Shown here piece by piece: positions 9,102 to 18,730 of a stretch of 64,000 nt of DNA. The stretch comes from Oceanimonas baumannii (lineage in GTDB: Bacteria; Pseudomonadota; Gammaproteobacteria; Enterobacterales; Aeromonadaceae): assembly GCF_002245495.1 (NCBI RefSeq), contig NZ_NQJF01000012.1, positions 1 to 64,000 of the forward strand, in the 5' to 3' direction. The position numbers and the translations under genes were made by a program. The notes under the pieces are model-generated. The model made no database searches, had not been told where the DNA came from, and worked only from the letters and a program-made list of their open reading frames with translations. Position 1 is the first letter of the stretch, and each line of letters opens with the position of its first letter.

Positions 9102-9129
9102 ATTATAGAGAAATGTGTCGGCAAAGCAA
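9102..9129 (-). promoter_or_regulatory. pyrLBI promoter
   Basis: Reading the minus strand, a -35-like TTGCTT (9124-9129) is 16 bp from a perfect TATAAT (9102-9107). Transcription would begin about 25-30 nt before the leader ATG at 9069. Confidence 0.7.
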
Positions 9130-9239
9130 AACCCCGGATACAGCATGCATAAACGGTGAAAGAGTGAGCGAACGCATCGGTGCAGAGTAAAAAGCGCTTT
9201 ACCTTTGATCCCGGGTAGTTATAATTCGCCTCGTGTTGC

Positions 9240-9316
9240 AGGGGCATAGTTCCAATTGGTAGAACAGCGGTCTCCAAAACCGACGGTTGGGGGTTCGAAT
9301 CCCTCTGCCCCTGCCA
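9240..9316 (+). tRNA. tRNA-Trp (CCA)
   Basis: A 77-nt cloverleaf with encoded CCA. The acceptor stem AGGGGCA pairs with TGCCCCT, the anticodon CCA is at 9274-9276 in CTCCAAA, and the T-arm is GGGTTCGAATCCC. It is one base longer than E. coli tRNA-Trp, in the D-loop (TTCCAATTGG). It stands alone, with its own terminator downstream. Confidence 0.96.
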
Positions 9317-9327
9317 GCTTCACCGAA

Positions 9328-9355
9328 AAGGCCAGCCTCCGTGCTGGCCTTTTTC
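9328..9355 (+). terminator. Terminator after tRNA-Trp
   Basis: AAGGCCAGC / GCTGGCCTT with a CTCCGT loop, followed by a T-run. It lies just before holD and may allow some read-through. Confidence 0.85.
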
Positions 9356-9369
9356 GTTATGGAGTACTC

Positions 9370-9741
9370 ATGAAACCATTACAATCCAGGCTGTGGCAAT
9401 TCCTTGATTTACCGGTGTGGAAATGCACTCATGCCGAGCGTTTGCCCTATGCTCCTGTACCGGATCCGATACTAGCCGGTGCTCGCCTGATTATCGGGCG
9501 AGGCTGTCAGCTGCCGAATTCTCTGCTGAGAGATCTTGTTATTGCACTTGCTGGTGTTCAGCCTGAGATACAGGATGAAAATGCCTGGCTGGCCGCCGGC
9601 CGGCCCGGTGCCCGCATTATACTGGGCTTTAATCTGACCTCATCTGCCGACGGTTTTTCCTGGCAGGGTACTTTGCCCCTTTCTTCCTCCCAAAAACGTG
9701 AACTCTGGCACCGGCTATGCGACCTGAATTCCGAGCACTGA
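9370..9741 (+). CDS. holD: DNA polymerase III psi subunit (HolD)
   Basis: A 123-aa protein assigned to HolD, the psi subunit that joins chi to the clamp-loader complex. The family is poorly conserved. The evidence is its size, the N-terminal WQFLDLPVWKC pattern, the central RLIIG...LPNSLLRDLVIALAG block, and its position directly upstream of and overlapping rimI, as in E. coli. The start at 9370 has GGAG 5 nt upstream. It overlaps rimI by 25 nt. Confidence 0.82.
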   Translation: MKPLQSRLWQFLDLPVWKCTHAERLPYAPVPDPILAGARLIIGRGCQLPNSLLRDLVIALAGVQPEIQDENAWLAAGRPGARIILGFNLTSSADGFSWQGTLPLSSSQKRELWHRLCDLNSEH

Positions 9742-10160
9742 ACGAGCAGGATCTCGATGCCATGCAAGCCCTTGAGCAGCTTGCTCACGACCACCCATGG
9801 AGTCGTTCATTGCTGGCGGGGGCTTTTGACGAGCGTTACTTTACCGGGGCGCTATGGCTCGGCGAACAGCTGCTAGGCTATTTTATTGCCGATCGTGTGC
9901 TGGATGAGAGCACACTGATGAACATCTGTGTATCACCGGAATGGCAGGGAAAAGGCCTGGGGCGACAGCTGCTGCAGTCCTACTTTGACCAATGCACGGC
10001 GATGGGGTTGCAGCAACTATGGCTGGAGGTGCGCGCATCAAACCGGGCTGCCATCAACCTTTATCTCTCATCCGGCTATGCAGAGAACGGCCGCCGGCGT
10101 AATTATTATCCTGCAGCCAACGGCGCTGAAGACGCGATCATGATGCAAAAACAGGGTTAG
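9717..10160 (+). CDS. rimI: Ribosomal protein bS18 N-alpha-acetyltransferase
   Basis: A 147-aa GNAT enzyme that acetylates the N-terminal alanine of ribosomal protein S18. It has the RimI hallmarks HPWSRSLL (18-25 region), the acetyl-CoA loop GKGLGRQLL, LEVRASNRAAINLY and the C-terminal GRRRNYY...EDAIMM. It is translationally coupled to holD through the 25-nt overlap. Confidence 0.95.
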   Translation: MRPEFRALNEQDLDAMQALEQLAHDHPWSRSLLAGAFDERYFTGALWLGEQLLGYFIADRVLDESTLMNICVSPEWQGKGLGRQLLQSYFDQCTAMGLQQLWLEVRASNRAAINLYLSSGYAENGRRRNYYPAANGAEDAIMMQKQG

Positions 10161-10200
10161 TTTCTATACTGAGAGTCACACACTCTCGCAAGGAAGCATT

Positions 10201-11214
10201 ATGAGAGGCTTACTCGCCACTATGCTGGTGCTGGCGGGAATAGCACCGGTTCATGCCACTGTTTATCAGTATCGCGACGCCGCTGGTGTGGTGCATTATA
10301 CCGACAACCGTCTCAGGGCCACCATCAGTCAGCGCTGGCATCAGGATGCCATTAACAAGGATGGCATCTTGATCCGAGTGGTCAAGAAGTCCGATGGACA
10401 CTACTTTTTTGCCCTCAACCGGCTGGCCAGCAAAGCGCGACTGAACCTTAAGTTTACCTCACAGCAAAATGTGTCTGTGCCCGACGTCCTGCAGCAAGCG
10501 ATTATTCTGCCCGCAAGAGAAGAAAAGTTTATCGGCAAGCTGACAGCGGCCGCAGCCGGTGATTGGCATTATGACTATGGCTTTGCTTACAGCAGCCATC
10601 ATGGCCGCAATCAGGTAGAAGGGCGCCATCAGGTACAAAAAATTGCCGGAAGCACCGTTGTCAGTCCGCGCATAGAGGCCTGGAAACAGCATCATAACAA
10701 AGTCATCGTTCCTTCTGCCGGAGGCAGCGTGAATATGCTGCCGCCGGTAGCCGGTGCTTACCGGATATCTCAGGGTTTCAACGGTGACTTCAGTCACAAT
10801 AAACCGGCCAACCGCTATGCGCTTGATATTGCATTGCCGGTGGGCACACCTTTGCTGGCAACGGCAGATGGTATTGTGGTGGCGGCGGTAGACCATCACG
10901 TAGGCGGAGGCCTTAATGCCAAATACCGGGGCAAGGCGAATCACTTGCGGCTGCGTCATGCTGACGGCACCATGACCCTTTACGCTCATCTTGATACGGG
11001 GTCGCTGAAAGTTAAAAAAGGCGAGCGAGTGCGTGCCGGTCAGGTGGTGGCAGCCTCTGGTCATACCGGGTACAGTTCAGGCCCCCATCTGCATCTGGCC
11101 GTACAAGTGAATAATAAAGGCAGAATGGAGTCTGTTCCGTTTACGCTCAATGGCCGTATACCCGGCAGTGGTAACGCGCTGCTGGCCCGCGGTGACAGTG
11201 ACTCCAGTCAGTGA
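10201..11214 (+). CDS. M23 (LytM) peptidase with N-terminal DUF4124
   Basis: A 337-aa exported protein with a signal peptide (to about VHA-TVY). A DUF4124-type module (VYQYRDAAGVVHYTDN) is followed by a linker and a LytM/M23 endopeptidase domain (about 185-320). The domain contains SHNKPANRYALDIALPVGT and SGPHLHLAV, which provide the His/Asp/His zinc ligands. Such enzymes cut peptidoglycan cross-links in the periplasm. AAGGA at 10191-10195 supports the start. It lies 40 bp after rimI, is probably independently transcribed, and its role in division or shape is unknown. Confidence 0.88.
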   Translation: MRGLLATMLVLAGIAPVHATVYQYRDAAGVVHYTDNRLRATISQRWHQDAINKDGILIRVVKKSDGHYFFALNRLASKARLNLKFTSQQNVSVPDVLQQAIILPAREEKFIGKLTAAAAGDWHYDYGFAYSSHHGRNQVEGRHQVQKIAGSTVVSPRIEAWKQHHNKVIVPSAGGSVNMLPPVAGAYRISQGFNGDFSHNKPANRYALDIALPVGTPLLATADGIVVAAVDHHVGGGLNAKYRGKANHLRLRHADGTMTLYAHLDTGSLKVKKGERVRAGQVVAASGHTGYSSGPHLHLAVQVNNKGRMESVPFTLNGRIPGSGNALLARGDSDSSQ

Positions 11215-11225
11215 CCATGGCGCAC

Positions 11226-11258
11226 TGGTAACAAATGAAATTATTTCATTTTGTTATC
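11226..11258. repeat. AT-rich inverted repeat after the M23 gene
   Basis: GTAACAAATGAAA and TTTCATTTTGTTAT form an ~12-bp imperfect stem (one bulged T) with a short TTA loop. It may end or protect the M23 transcript. It is too AT-rich to be a typical terminator. Confidence 0.4.
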
Positions 11259-11454
11259 GGGGCAATAACGGTGTCTATGCGCTGTCAGAGCTCTCTTGTA
11301 CAAACTTAAATATCTGTGTTTTGAGTGATGTCAGATGATCACTCTTTATTTGGTCTGCTGATGGGGGGCGGGACAGTTGCTTTATGCTGTCCGCTGTGGC
11401 TTTTTAACTGTCTTTCTTTGGATAATACAACGTAACAAGGCAGGATATATCCGT

Positions 11455-12750
11455 ATGTCGCAGACAGCCGAAGCAGCACAGAGGACCCCTCGCAGTATCA
11501 GTCATTATTTTCGGGTGTTAGGCCCGGGTATCCTGGGCGCAGCGGCGGCCATCGGTGGCTCCCATCTGGTGGCCTCCACCCAGGCCGGTGCCATTTACGG
11601 CTGGCAGCTGGTGGGACTACTGCTGCTGGTCAACCTGCTCAAATATCCTTTCTTTCAGATTGGTGCCCGCTACACCATGGCTGCCAACGAGAGTCTTATC
11701 CAGGGCTATGATCGCATTGGCCGCGGCTACCTGCGGTTATTTACCCTGCTTAACCTGCTGGCGTCGGTGATCAGTACCGCGGGTGTGGCCATGCTCTGTG
11801 GCAGTATTCTGGGGCTGTTTGTGGGTGATAGTCTGAATGTGACCCAACTCAGCATGATCGTGCTGGCGGGTTCGCTGGCCTTTCTGATCACCGGCCATTA
11901 CCGTACCCTGGACAGGGTCACCAAATGGATTATCGTGGGCTTGGCAGTGGCTACCGTCACTGCGGTATTCATCGCACTTAACCGGGGCGGTGTAGCCACA
12001 CCGGATTTTGTGGCCCCCAGCCCCTGGAATCTGGCCTCGGTAGGCTTTCTGGTAGCGCTGATGGGCTGGATGCCGGCACCGATTGAGCTGTCTTCCTGGA
12101 ACAGCGTCTGGCTGCGGCAAAAGCAAAAGGAACTGGGGGACGAGCTGGATTATCAGGGTGCCCTGGTTGACTTTAACGTGGGTTACTTTACTTCCACCTT
12201 ACTGGCCATTGCTTTTGTTGCGTTGGGCGCTCTGGTACTGCACGGCAGTGGTGAGGTCATGGCCACATCGGGTATCGCCTTTGCCCATCAGCTGGTGAAT
12301 GTGTATGCCAGCGTAATGGGAGAGTGGAGCCGGTGGCTTATCGCCATGGTGGCCTTTCTGTGCATGTTCTCCACCACTGTCACTGTGCTCGATGGCTACA
12401 GCCGGGCGCTGAGTGAATGTCTGGTGCAGTTTGGCCAGCCCAAGGGCAGTGGCCCCACCGGGCATGGTGCCCGCTATACCTACCCGCTGATGGTGGCCAT
12501 GGGGGTAGTGGCGGCCTTTATCATCATGTTTTTCAAGGGGGCGTTGCTGGCCATGCTGGAGTTCGCGATGATCTCCGCCTTTATCAGCGCGCTGGTGTTT
12601 GCCTGGCTCAACTTCCGGCTGATGCAGCTGCCTCAGGTACCATCGCAATACCGGCTGGGCCGGGGCATGGTCATGCTGAGTAGGGTTGGTATTCTGTTCT
12701 TTGCCGGTTTCAACCTGTTGTTTGGGTACTGGTATCTTTTTGTAAAGTAA
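11455..12750 (+). CDS. Nramp-related cation transporter with an altered metal site
   Basis: A 431-aa inner-membrane protein with ~11 hydrophobic segments. It aligns with the Nramp/SLC11 fold: GPGILGAAAAIGG in TM1 and GWMPAPIELSSW in TM6. Canonical Nramp proteins carry DPGN in TM1 and MPH in TM6. Here the TM1 position reads IGGSH (33-37) and TM6 reads MPA (206-208), so two main metal ligands are missing. The substrate may therefore be Mg2+-like, a hydrated ion or something else. The start at 11455 places TM1 normally. mtfA follows 4 bp downstream and is probably coupled. Confidence 0.8.
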   Translation: MSQTAEAAQRTPRSISHYFRVLGPGILGAAAAIGGSHLVASTQAGAIYGWQLVGLLLLVNLLKYPFFQIGARYTMAANESLIQGYDRIGRGYLRLFTLLNLLASVISTAGVAMLCGSILGLFVGDSLNVTQLSMIVLAGSLAFLITGHYRTLDRVTKWIIVGLAVATVTAVFIALNRGGVATPDFVAPSPWNLASVGFLVALMGWMPAPIELSSWNSVWLRQKQKELGDELDYQGALVDFNVGYFTSTLLAIAFVALGALVLHGSGEVMATSGIAFAHQLVNVYASVMGEWSRWLIAMVAFLCMFSTTVTVLDGYSRALSECLVQFGQPKGSGPTGHGARYTYPLMVAMGVVAAFIIMFFKGALLAMLEFAMISAFISALVFAWLNFRLMQLPQVPSQYRLGRGMVMLSRVGILFFAGFNLLFGYWYLFVK

Positions 12751-12754
12751 GCTC

Positions 12755-13510
12755 GTGAGCTGGTTTGACTGGTTAACTTCCAGGCGGTCATCGTCACCGT
12801 CATTGCCCTGGAATGAGGCGCTGAACGGACTGCCGATACTGCAGGGACTGGAAGCTCCCGAGCAGCAAACGCTGTGCGAGCTGGCGCAAGCGCTGCTGGC
12901 GCGCAAAACGCTGACTCAGCTCGGTGTGAGCCTGAGTCCGTTGCAGCAGGCCAGTCTGGCATTGCAGGCGGTGTTGCCGGTGCTGCATCTGGGACTGGAC
13001 TGGTATGCCGGCTTTCACGAGATCATTCTGATCCCCGAGCCGGTTACCCGCCATGAAACCGTTCAGGATGAATACGGCCTGGTCAGCGAGGTCATTGAGG
13101 AGCATGCCGGCGAGTCCTGGCAGCAGGGGCCTCTGGTGCTGGCCTGGAGCGAACTGGCTGATGACGGCGGCTGGAGTGGCTATAACCTCATTATTCACGA
13201 GCTGGCCCACAAGCTCGATATGCTTGGGGGTGAGGCCGATGGGGTGCCGCCCATGCGGCCCGGCATGAACATGAGCGAGTGGCGGCGCGATTTGCAGGTC
13301 GCCTTTGATGATTTGCGGGTGCGGGCCGAGCGCCATGAGGCACCCATTGATCCTTATGCCGCCACCCATCCGGCGGAATTCCTGGCGGTCACCACCGAGC
13401 TGTTCTTTACTGCCCCGCGCCTGTTGCACATTACTTACCCGGCGGTCTACTGCCAGCTGGCGCAGTTTTTTGGGCAGTCACCGCTGGAACGGCAGCCACA
13501 AGATGGTTAA
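12755..13510 (+). CDS. mtfA: MtfA-type zinc peptidase (M90)
   Basis: A 251-aa cytosolic metallopeptidase of the MtfA family. The zinc motif is HELAH in IIHELAHKLD (residues ~146-155), with the downstream HPAEFLAVTTELFF block supplying the third ligand region, as in E. coli MtfA. E. coli MtfA binds the repressor Mlc and so affects ptsG. The GTG start lies 4 bp after the Nramp stop, implying coupled translation. The pairing with a cation carrier is unusual and its purpose is not evident. Confidence 0.88.
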   Translation: MSWFDWLTSRRSSSPSLPWNEALNGLPILQGLEAPEQQTLCELAQALLARKTLTQLGVSLSPLQQASLALQAVLPVLHLGLDWYAGFHEIILIPEPVTRHETVQDEYGLVSEVIEEHAGESWQQGPLVLAWSELADDGGWSGYNLIIHELAHKLDMLGGEADGVPPMRPGMNMSEWRRDLQVAFDDLRVRAERHEAPIDPYAATHPAEFLAVTTELFFTAPRLLHITYPAVYCQLAQFFGQSPLERQPQDG

Positions 13511-13946
13511 CTACAGTCCCGCTTCTCTGATTCTGCATCCTGAGACATTCCTGCCTTCTGTGATCCTGCTCGACAAATGACCACTTGGCGTGCTGGCGAT
13601 AAATGATACCTTAACGATTGAAAGACAGAGCCTATCGAGGCTCGAGGAAAGATCGATTTATCTTTTTCCGGAACAGCCAGTATATTGACTTCCGCGCTGT
13701 ATCTTTCTTACGATGTATCTTCACATAAAACTTGTTGTACAGGTTTTGGTGAAACTTTGTATGCAATTATGATTAAAAATACAAAATGCATCATTGAATA
13801 TGCATTGTTGATATAACGCCGTTGTAAAACAACGTCATTTTGCTGGCGCAACACAGGCAAGGCTGCCGGGCAGTTGAAGGAACAGCTTGCTGAATACCGG
13901 ACGCGGATGCATCCGGTACGATACCAACATGAATCAGGGAATTATT
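13511..13946. other. Gene-free region upstream of pntAB
   Basis: 436 bp, AT-rich from ~13650. It holds a small GAGCCT-ATCG-AGGCTC stem-loop (~13633-13648) that may end the mtfA transcript. A candidate promoter lies at 13746-13773 and a CGTTGT-AAA-ACAACG hairpin near 13820. No ORF is convincing. Confidence 0.5.
13746..13773 (+). promoter_or_regulatory. Candidate pntAB promoter
   Basis: TTGGTG and TATGAT are separated by 16 bp, about 170 bp before pntA. The match is moderate and the position is plausible. Confidence 0.4.
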
Positions 13947-15473
13947 ATGTTAATCGGAATTCCAAGGGAAACGCTCAGTGGAGAGACCCGGGTGGCCGCG
14001 ACCCCCAAGTCGGTCGAACAACTGCGTAAACTGGGCTTTGAGGTCAGCGTCGAACAGGGCGCGGGCAGCAAGGCCAGCTTTGAAGATGCCGCTTATGAGG
14101 CTGCCGGGGCTCAACTGGCCAGCCAGGACGATGTCTGGCAAGCCGCCATCATTTATAAGGTGAACGCCCCCACTGCCGACGAGATTGAGCGACTGCAGGC
14201 TGGCACTACCCTGGTCAGTTTTATCTGGCCGGCACAAAACCCGGAGCTGGTTGAGCAGCTCAAGAACAAGGGCGTGACCGTGCTCGCCATGGACATGGTG
14301 CCGCGTATTTCTCGTGCCCAGTCACTGGATGCGCTGTCGTCCATGGCTAATATCGCCGGCTACCGTGCTGTGGTGGAAGCCGCCCATGAGTTTGGCCGCT
14401 TCTTTACCGGTCAGATCACCGCCGCCGGCAAGGTACCGCCGGCCAAAGTGCTGGTGATCGGTGCCGGTGTGGCCGGTCTGGCTGCCATTGGTGCCGCCGG
14501 TTCTCTCGGTGCTATCGTGCGCGCCTTTGATACCCGACCCGAGGTAAAAGAGCAGATCAATTCCATGGGTGCCGAGTTCCTGGAGCTGGACTACGAAGAA
14601 GACAGCGACTCTTCCGACGGTTATGCCAAGGAAATGAGCCAGGCCTTTATCGACGCCGAAATGGCCCTGTTCATGGAGCAGGCCAAGGAAGTGGACATCA
14701 TCGTCACCACCGCGCTGATCCCCGGCAAGCCGGCACCCAAGCTGATTACCGCCGACATGGTGGCCGCCATGGCCCCGGGCTCGGTGATCGTGGATCTGGC
14801 TGCCCAGAACGGTGGCAACTGCGAGCTGACCAAACCGGGCGAACTGTTTGTTTCCGACAACGGCGTCAAGATAATCGGTTACACCGACCTCAACGGCCGG
14901 CTGCCGACCCAGTCCTCGACCCTGTACGCCACCAACCTGGTCAACCTGGCCAAGCTGCTGTGCAAGGAAAAGGACGGCAACATCAATGTCGACTTCGACG
15001 ATGTGGTGCTGCGTAACATGACCGTGACCCGCGACGGCGAAGTGACCTTCCCGCCGCCGGCCATCAGCGTGTCGGCCGCACCCAAGGCCAAGGCTGCCGC
15101 TCAGCCTGCTGCCGAGACTCACGCCAAGAAACCAAGCAACCTCAAGTATTACCTGGGGGGAACCGGCGTACTGTTGTTTGCCTGGCTGGCTGCAGTGGCC
15201 CCGGCGGAGTTTCTGTCGCACATCACCGTATTCGTACTGGCCTGTATTGTGGGTTACTACGTGATCTGGAACGTGTCCCACTCCCTGCACACGCCACTGA
15301 TGTCGGTGACCAATGCCATCTCCGGCATTATCGTGGTGGGAGCCCTGTCCCAGGTGGGATCGGGTGGCTTTGTCAGCTTCCTCGCCTTTGTGGCAGTGCT
15401 GATCGCCTCAATTAACGTGTTTGGCGGTTTTACCGTGACACACCGCATGCTGAAGATGTTTAGGAAGGGCTGA
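13947..15473 (+). CDS. pntA: NAD(P) transhydrogenase, alpha subunit
   Basis: A 508-aa subunit of the proton-translocating transhydrogenase, which uses the proton gradient to transfer hydride from NADH to NADP+. The N-terminal ~380 residues form the NAD-binding dI domain ([38 protein letters not shown]). An Ala/Lys-rich linker precedes four C-terminal membrane helices. The length equals E. coli PntA (510). The start at 13947 has AGGGA 6 nt upstream and gives the expected MLIGIPRE N-terminus. pntB follows at once. Confidence 0.97.
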   Translation: MLIGIPRETLSGETRVAATPKSVEQLRKLGFEVSVEQGAGSKASFEDAAYEAAGAQLASQDDVWQAAIIYKVNAPTADEIERLQAGTTLVSFIWPAQNPELVEQLKNKGVTVLAMDMVPRISRAQSLDALSSMANIAGYRAVVEAAHEFGRFFTGQITAAGKVPPAKVLVIGAGVAGLAAIGAAGSLGAIVRAFDTRPEVKEQINSMGAEFLELDYEEDSDSSDGYAKEMSQAFIDAEMALFMEQAKEVDIIVTTALIPGKPAPKLITADMVAAMAPGSVIVDLAAQNGGNCELTKPGELFVSDNGVKIIGYTDLNGRLPTQSSTLYATNLVNLAKLLCKEKDGNINVDFDDVVLRNMTVTRDGEVTFPPPAISVSAAPKAKAAAQPAAETHAKKPSNLKYYLGGTGVLLFAWLAAVAPAEFLSHITVFVLACIVGYYVIWNVSHSLHTPLMSVTNAISGIIVVGALSQVGSGGFVSFLAFVAVLIASINVFGGFTVTHRMLKMFRKG

Positions 15474-15478
15474 TTCAA

Positions 15479-16855
15479 ATGTCACAAGGACTAGTAACTG
15501 CATCTTATATCGTGGCCGCCGTGCTCTTTATCATGAGCCTGGCCGGTCTGTCCAAGCAGGAGTCGGCCAAAGCCGGTAACTGGTATGGCGTCGCGGGCAT
15601 GGCCATTGCCCTGCTGGCCACCATTTTTAACCCCGAGGTCACCGGCCTGGGCTGGATCATCGTGGCCATGGTCATCGGTGGTGCCATCGGTGTGCGCTTT
15701 GCGCTCAAGGTGGAAATGACCGAAATGCCGGAGCTGATCGCCATTCTGCACAGCTTCGTGGGTCTGGCCGCGGTGTTTGTGGGCTACAACACCTATATGG
15801 ATCACGGTGAGCTGTCGGGTGCCATGCTCAACATTCACAATACCGAGATCTTCCTGGGCGTGTTTATCGGCGCGGTCACCTTCACTGGCTCTATCGTCGC
15901 TTTTGGCAAGCTGCGTGGTTTGGTGTCGTCCAAGCCGCTGACATTGCCCCATCGTCACAAGCTCAACCTGCTGGCGGTGGTGGTCTCGGTCGTGCTGTTG
16001 ATCTGGTTTGTCCAGGTTGAAGGGTCTACCTTTGCCATGCTGGTGATGACCCTGATTGCGCTGGCCTTTGGCTGGCACTTGGTGGCCAGTATCGGCGGTG
16101 CCGATATGCCGGTGGTCATTTCCATGCTCAACTCTTACTCGGGTTGGGCGGCGGCAGCGGCGGGCTTTATGCTGTCCAATGATTTGCTGATTGTAACCGG
16201 TGCGCTGGTGGGCTCAAGCGGCGCTATTCTGTCCTACATTATGTGCCGGGCCATGAACCGCTCCTTTATTTCGGTGATTGCCGGCGGCTTTGGCTCCGAT
16301 GGTGTTGCCGCCTCCGGTGAGGAAGAAGACGGTGAATACACCGAAGTCAACGCTGAAGACGTGGCCGAGATGCTGAAAGGCTCCAGCTCCGTGATCATCA
16401 CTCCCGGATACGGCATGGCAGTGGCCCAGGCCCAGTATCCGGTAGCCGAGCTGGTCTCCAAGCTGCGCGCAGCCGGCGTCAAGGTGCGCTTTGGTATTCA
16501 CCCGGTAGCGGGTCGTCTGCCCGGCCATATGAACGTACTGCTGGCTGAGGCCAGGGTGCCTTACGATGTGGTACTGGAAATGGACGAAATCAATGACGAC
16601 TTCGACGACACCGATACCGTGCTGGTCATTGGTGCCAACGACACCGTCAACCCATCAGCGTCCGAAGATCCGGCCAGCCCCATCGCCGGCATGCCGGTGC
16701 TGGAAGTGTGGAAAGCGCAGCAGGTGGTGGTATTCAAACGCTCCATGAATACCGGTTACGCCGGTGTGCAGAACCCGCTGTTCTTCCGTGAAAACAGCGT
16801 GATGCTGTTTGGTGACGCCAAGGACAGCGTGGATAATATTCTGAAAGCACTGTAA
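15479..16855 (+). CDS. pntB: NAD(P) transhydrogenase, beta subunit
   Basis: A 458-aa subunit with about nine membrane helices (residues 5-265) that form the proton path. The C-terminal NADP(H)-binding dIII domain shows [28 protein letters not shown] and [10 protein letters not shown]. It starts 5 bp after pntA, with its ribosome site (AGGAAGGG) inside the pntA end. An acidic linker ([10 protein letters not shown]) joins the two domains. A terminator follows. Confidence 0.97.
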   Translation: MSQGLVTASYIVAAVLFIMSLAGLSKQESAKAGNWYGVAGMAIALLATIFNPEVTGLGWIIVAMVIGGAIGVRFALKVEMTEMPELIAILHSFVGLAAVFVGYNTYMDHGELSGAMLNIHNTEIFLGVFIGAVTFTGSIVAFGKLRGLVSSKPLTLPHRHKLNLLAVVVSVVLLIWFVQVEGSTFAMLVMTLIALAFGWHLVASIGGADMPVVISMLNSYSGWAAAAAGFMLSNDLLIVTGALVGSSGAILSYIMCRAMNRSFISVIAGGFGSDGVAASGEEEDGEYTEVNAEDVAEMLKGSSSVIITPGYGMAVAQAQYPVAELVSKLRAAGVKVRFGIHPVAGRLPGHMNVLLAEARVPYDVVLEMDEINDDFDDTDTVLVIGANDTVNPSASEDPASPIAGMPVLEVWKAQQVVVFKRSMNTGYAGVQNPLFFRENSVMLFGDAKDSVDNILKAL

Positions 16856-16874
16856 TGCTGGATGATGTGTTATT

Positions 16875-16902
16875 TAAGGGACGCTTCGGCGTCCCTTTTT
16901 TG
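16875..16902 (+). terminator. pntAB terminator
   Basis: AAGGGACGC-TTCG-GCGTCCCTT followed by a T-run, 20 bp after the pntB stop. The UUCG-type tetraloop makes it strong. Confidence 0.92.
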
Positions 16903-16964
16903 ATCTGCTCAGGGCCAGCCGGTTTTTTGCATAACCGGTTTCAGGCCATCGCCGTCGTTATTAT

Positions 16965-18551
16965 TCAGCTGTCCGCCGGCGATAAGCGTTGCCAGCGGGC
17001 CAGTCCGTTTTGGTTCAGATATTCAATGGTAAAGCCGGTCGCAGCATTCTGCTCTATAGTGAAATGCACTGAGCTGCGTGAGCCCGCGGGCGCATTTTCA
17101 TTATTGGGCTCGATGGCGAAGGTATCACCATCCCAGTGTGTAAGCGGCTGTGGCTTGTTGTCTGGTCCCAGTTTTATCCATAATGTGCCGTCCTGTTGAT
17201 AAATGGCGGCTTGCCCGAAATAGCGGCTTTCGTAGTCACCAATATAATGACCGGCAGACTTGACCGGTGCCGGAGATGAGGGCGGGGCTTGGCCGACCAG
17301 GTCTCCCACGGGCTGGTACAGGGCTTTCATTGGCTCATGATAGACGGCATACCAGTCACGCTGAGGTTCGCCATGGCGAACCGTGTCCATAAAGTCAGCA
17401 ATCAGGCTTTCGGGCACTCCTACCGGGCCGCCATTAGTCAGTACGACCATCCCTAGGTCTGCTGCCGGCCAGAGATGAAACGACGTGCTGGCTCCCAGCA
17501 AAAAAGCACCAGAATGGCTCAGCCGGAGCTGGCCCTGATCATCAAAACCCACATTAAAGCCGTAGCCGTAAAAAGAGGGCTGTTGCAGCAGGCTGGCAAG
17601 CGGGGCATGAAGAGTTTGCGGGCTCATGGCGGGTAGCAAAGCTGCCTGGGAGATAAGCTGTTCATTGCCTTTTCCGGCACTTAATAACAGCCGAAGCCAG
17701 TGAGTCAGGTCGTTTACTGATGATGATACCCCTCCGGCCGGGGACTGGGCATCCGGGTTGCGCTGATACAATGGCTGAAATTGTTCGTTTTCAAAGGCGT
17801 GCAGGGTGGCTCTGTTATCATGTGCCAGATAATCCTGATAGCGGGTACTGGTTCGGGTCATGCCCAGCGGCTTGAACAGGCTGGTTTCGGCAAGCTCATC
17901 CCAAGGTTTTCCGGCAGCGGCAGCGACGGCTTCGGCGGCGGTGGTGGTGCTGAAATTCGCGTAAGCGTGAGACAGGCGAAAAGCGGTCAGCGGTTGTTGC
18001 TGCAGCCGGGCGAGGATTTGTACTCTTGAAAAGCCGATATCTTCCAGATCATCTCCGGCCGCACCCGGCAGTCCGGAGCGGTGTGCCATAAAGTCGCCAA
18101 TGGTGGCTTGTTCGGTTACATAAGAGGAGGCGAGTCTGAGTGAGGGTAAATAGTGGGCTGCCGGGTCATTCCAGTCCAGTTTTCCCTGCGTGACCTGCGT
18201 AGCGGTAATGGTGGCGCTGATGGGCTTGGATAAGGAAGCCAGCTGAAATACTGTATCCGTATCAACAGGCTCCGCCCGCCCGGCGGCTCTGACGCCAGCC
18301 CCTTCCGCAAACAGGGTCTCTCCCTTGTAGATCACGGCTACTGCCATACCGGGAACACCGCTTCGCTGGTGAGTGCTGGCAATCTGTTCGGGGAGTTTTT
18401 TCAGTGCCGCCTGTACGGCCTCATCAGTAATGTCAGGAACAGCGGGTGCAGAATAAGCCGGTGCTGCCATGGCCGGTACCAGCAAAGCCGCATACCAGAT
18501 AGCTGAACGAACGCGCTGTAGCCCGCCCATGAATACTTGATCTGTCGTCAT
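16965..18551 (-). CDS. Exported serine hydrolase (beta-lactamase fold) with C-terminal DUF3471-like domain
   Basis: A 528-aa exported protein with a signal sequence through about AYSA-PA. The serine-hydrolase triad is SLSK (Ser106, Lys109), YAN (Tyr197, Asn199) and HSG later in the domain. The last ~110 residues (from about VKSAGHYIGDYESRYFG) look like the lipocalin-like DUF3471 domain that often follows such enzymes. The ATG at 18551 is preferred; a TTG at 18584 and an ATG at 18530 are alternatives. It is convergent with pntB. It is not closely related to the 4519 hydrolase beyond the fold. The substrate is unknown. Confidence 0.82.
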   Translation of the reverse strand: MTTDQVFMGGLQRVRSAIWYAALLVPAMAAPAYSAPAVPDITDEAVQAALKKLPEQIASTHQRSGVPGMAVAVIYKGETLFAEGAGVRAAGRAEPVDTDTVFQLASLSKPISATITATQVTQGKLDWNDPAAHYLPSLRLASSYVTEQATIGDFMAHRSGLPGAAGDDLEDIGFSRVQILARLQQQPLTAFRLSHAYANFSTTTAAEAVAAAAGKPWDELAETSLFKPLGMTRTSTRYQDYLAHDNRATLHAFENEQFQPLYQRNPDAQSPAGGVSSSVNDLTHWLRLLLSAGKGNEQLISQAALLPAMSPQTLHAPLASLLQQPSFYGYGFNVGFDDQGQLRLSHSGAFLLGASTSFHLWPAADLGMVVLTNGGPVGVPESLIADFMDTVRHGEPQRDWYAVYHEPMKALYQPVGDLVGQAPPSSPAPVKSAGHYIGDYESRYFGQAAIYQQDGTLWIKLGPDNKPQPLTHWDGDTFAIEPNNENAPAGSRSSVHFTIEQNAATGFTIEYLNQNGLARWQRLSPADS

Positions 18552-18730
18552 CAGAATATGCCCGTTTAAAAAGAATGGATTCAAGGTTATGTACAGCGAG
18601 TTTATTGTGCCAGTACATGCCGATATTTATTTGTATGGAAAGCCGCCGAGATCAGCGGGAATAGGGTGTAATACTTGCTTACCAGAAAATAAAACCTTAA
18701 TTTCCGGAAAGTTGAAAAAGGAGTATAGCA

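Noticed and set aside
14322-15290. A 322-codon minus-strand frame opposite pntA
   Set aside because: It is a shadow of a certain core gene with low-complexity Gly/His content.
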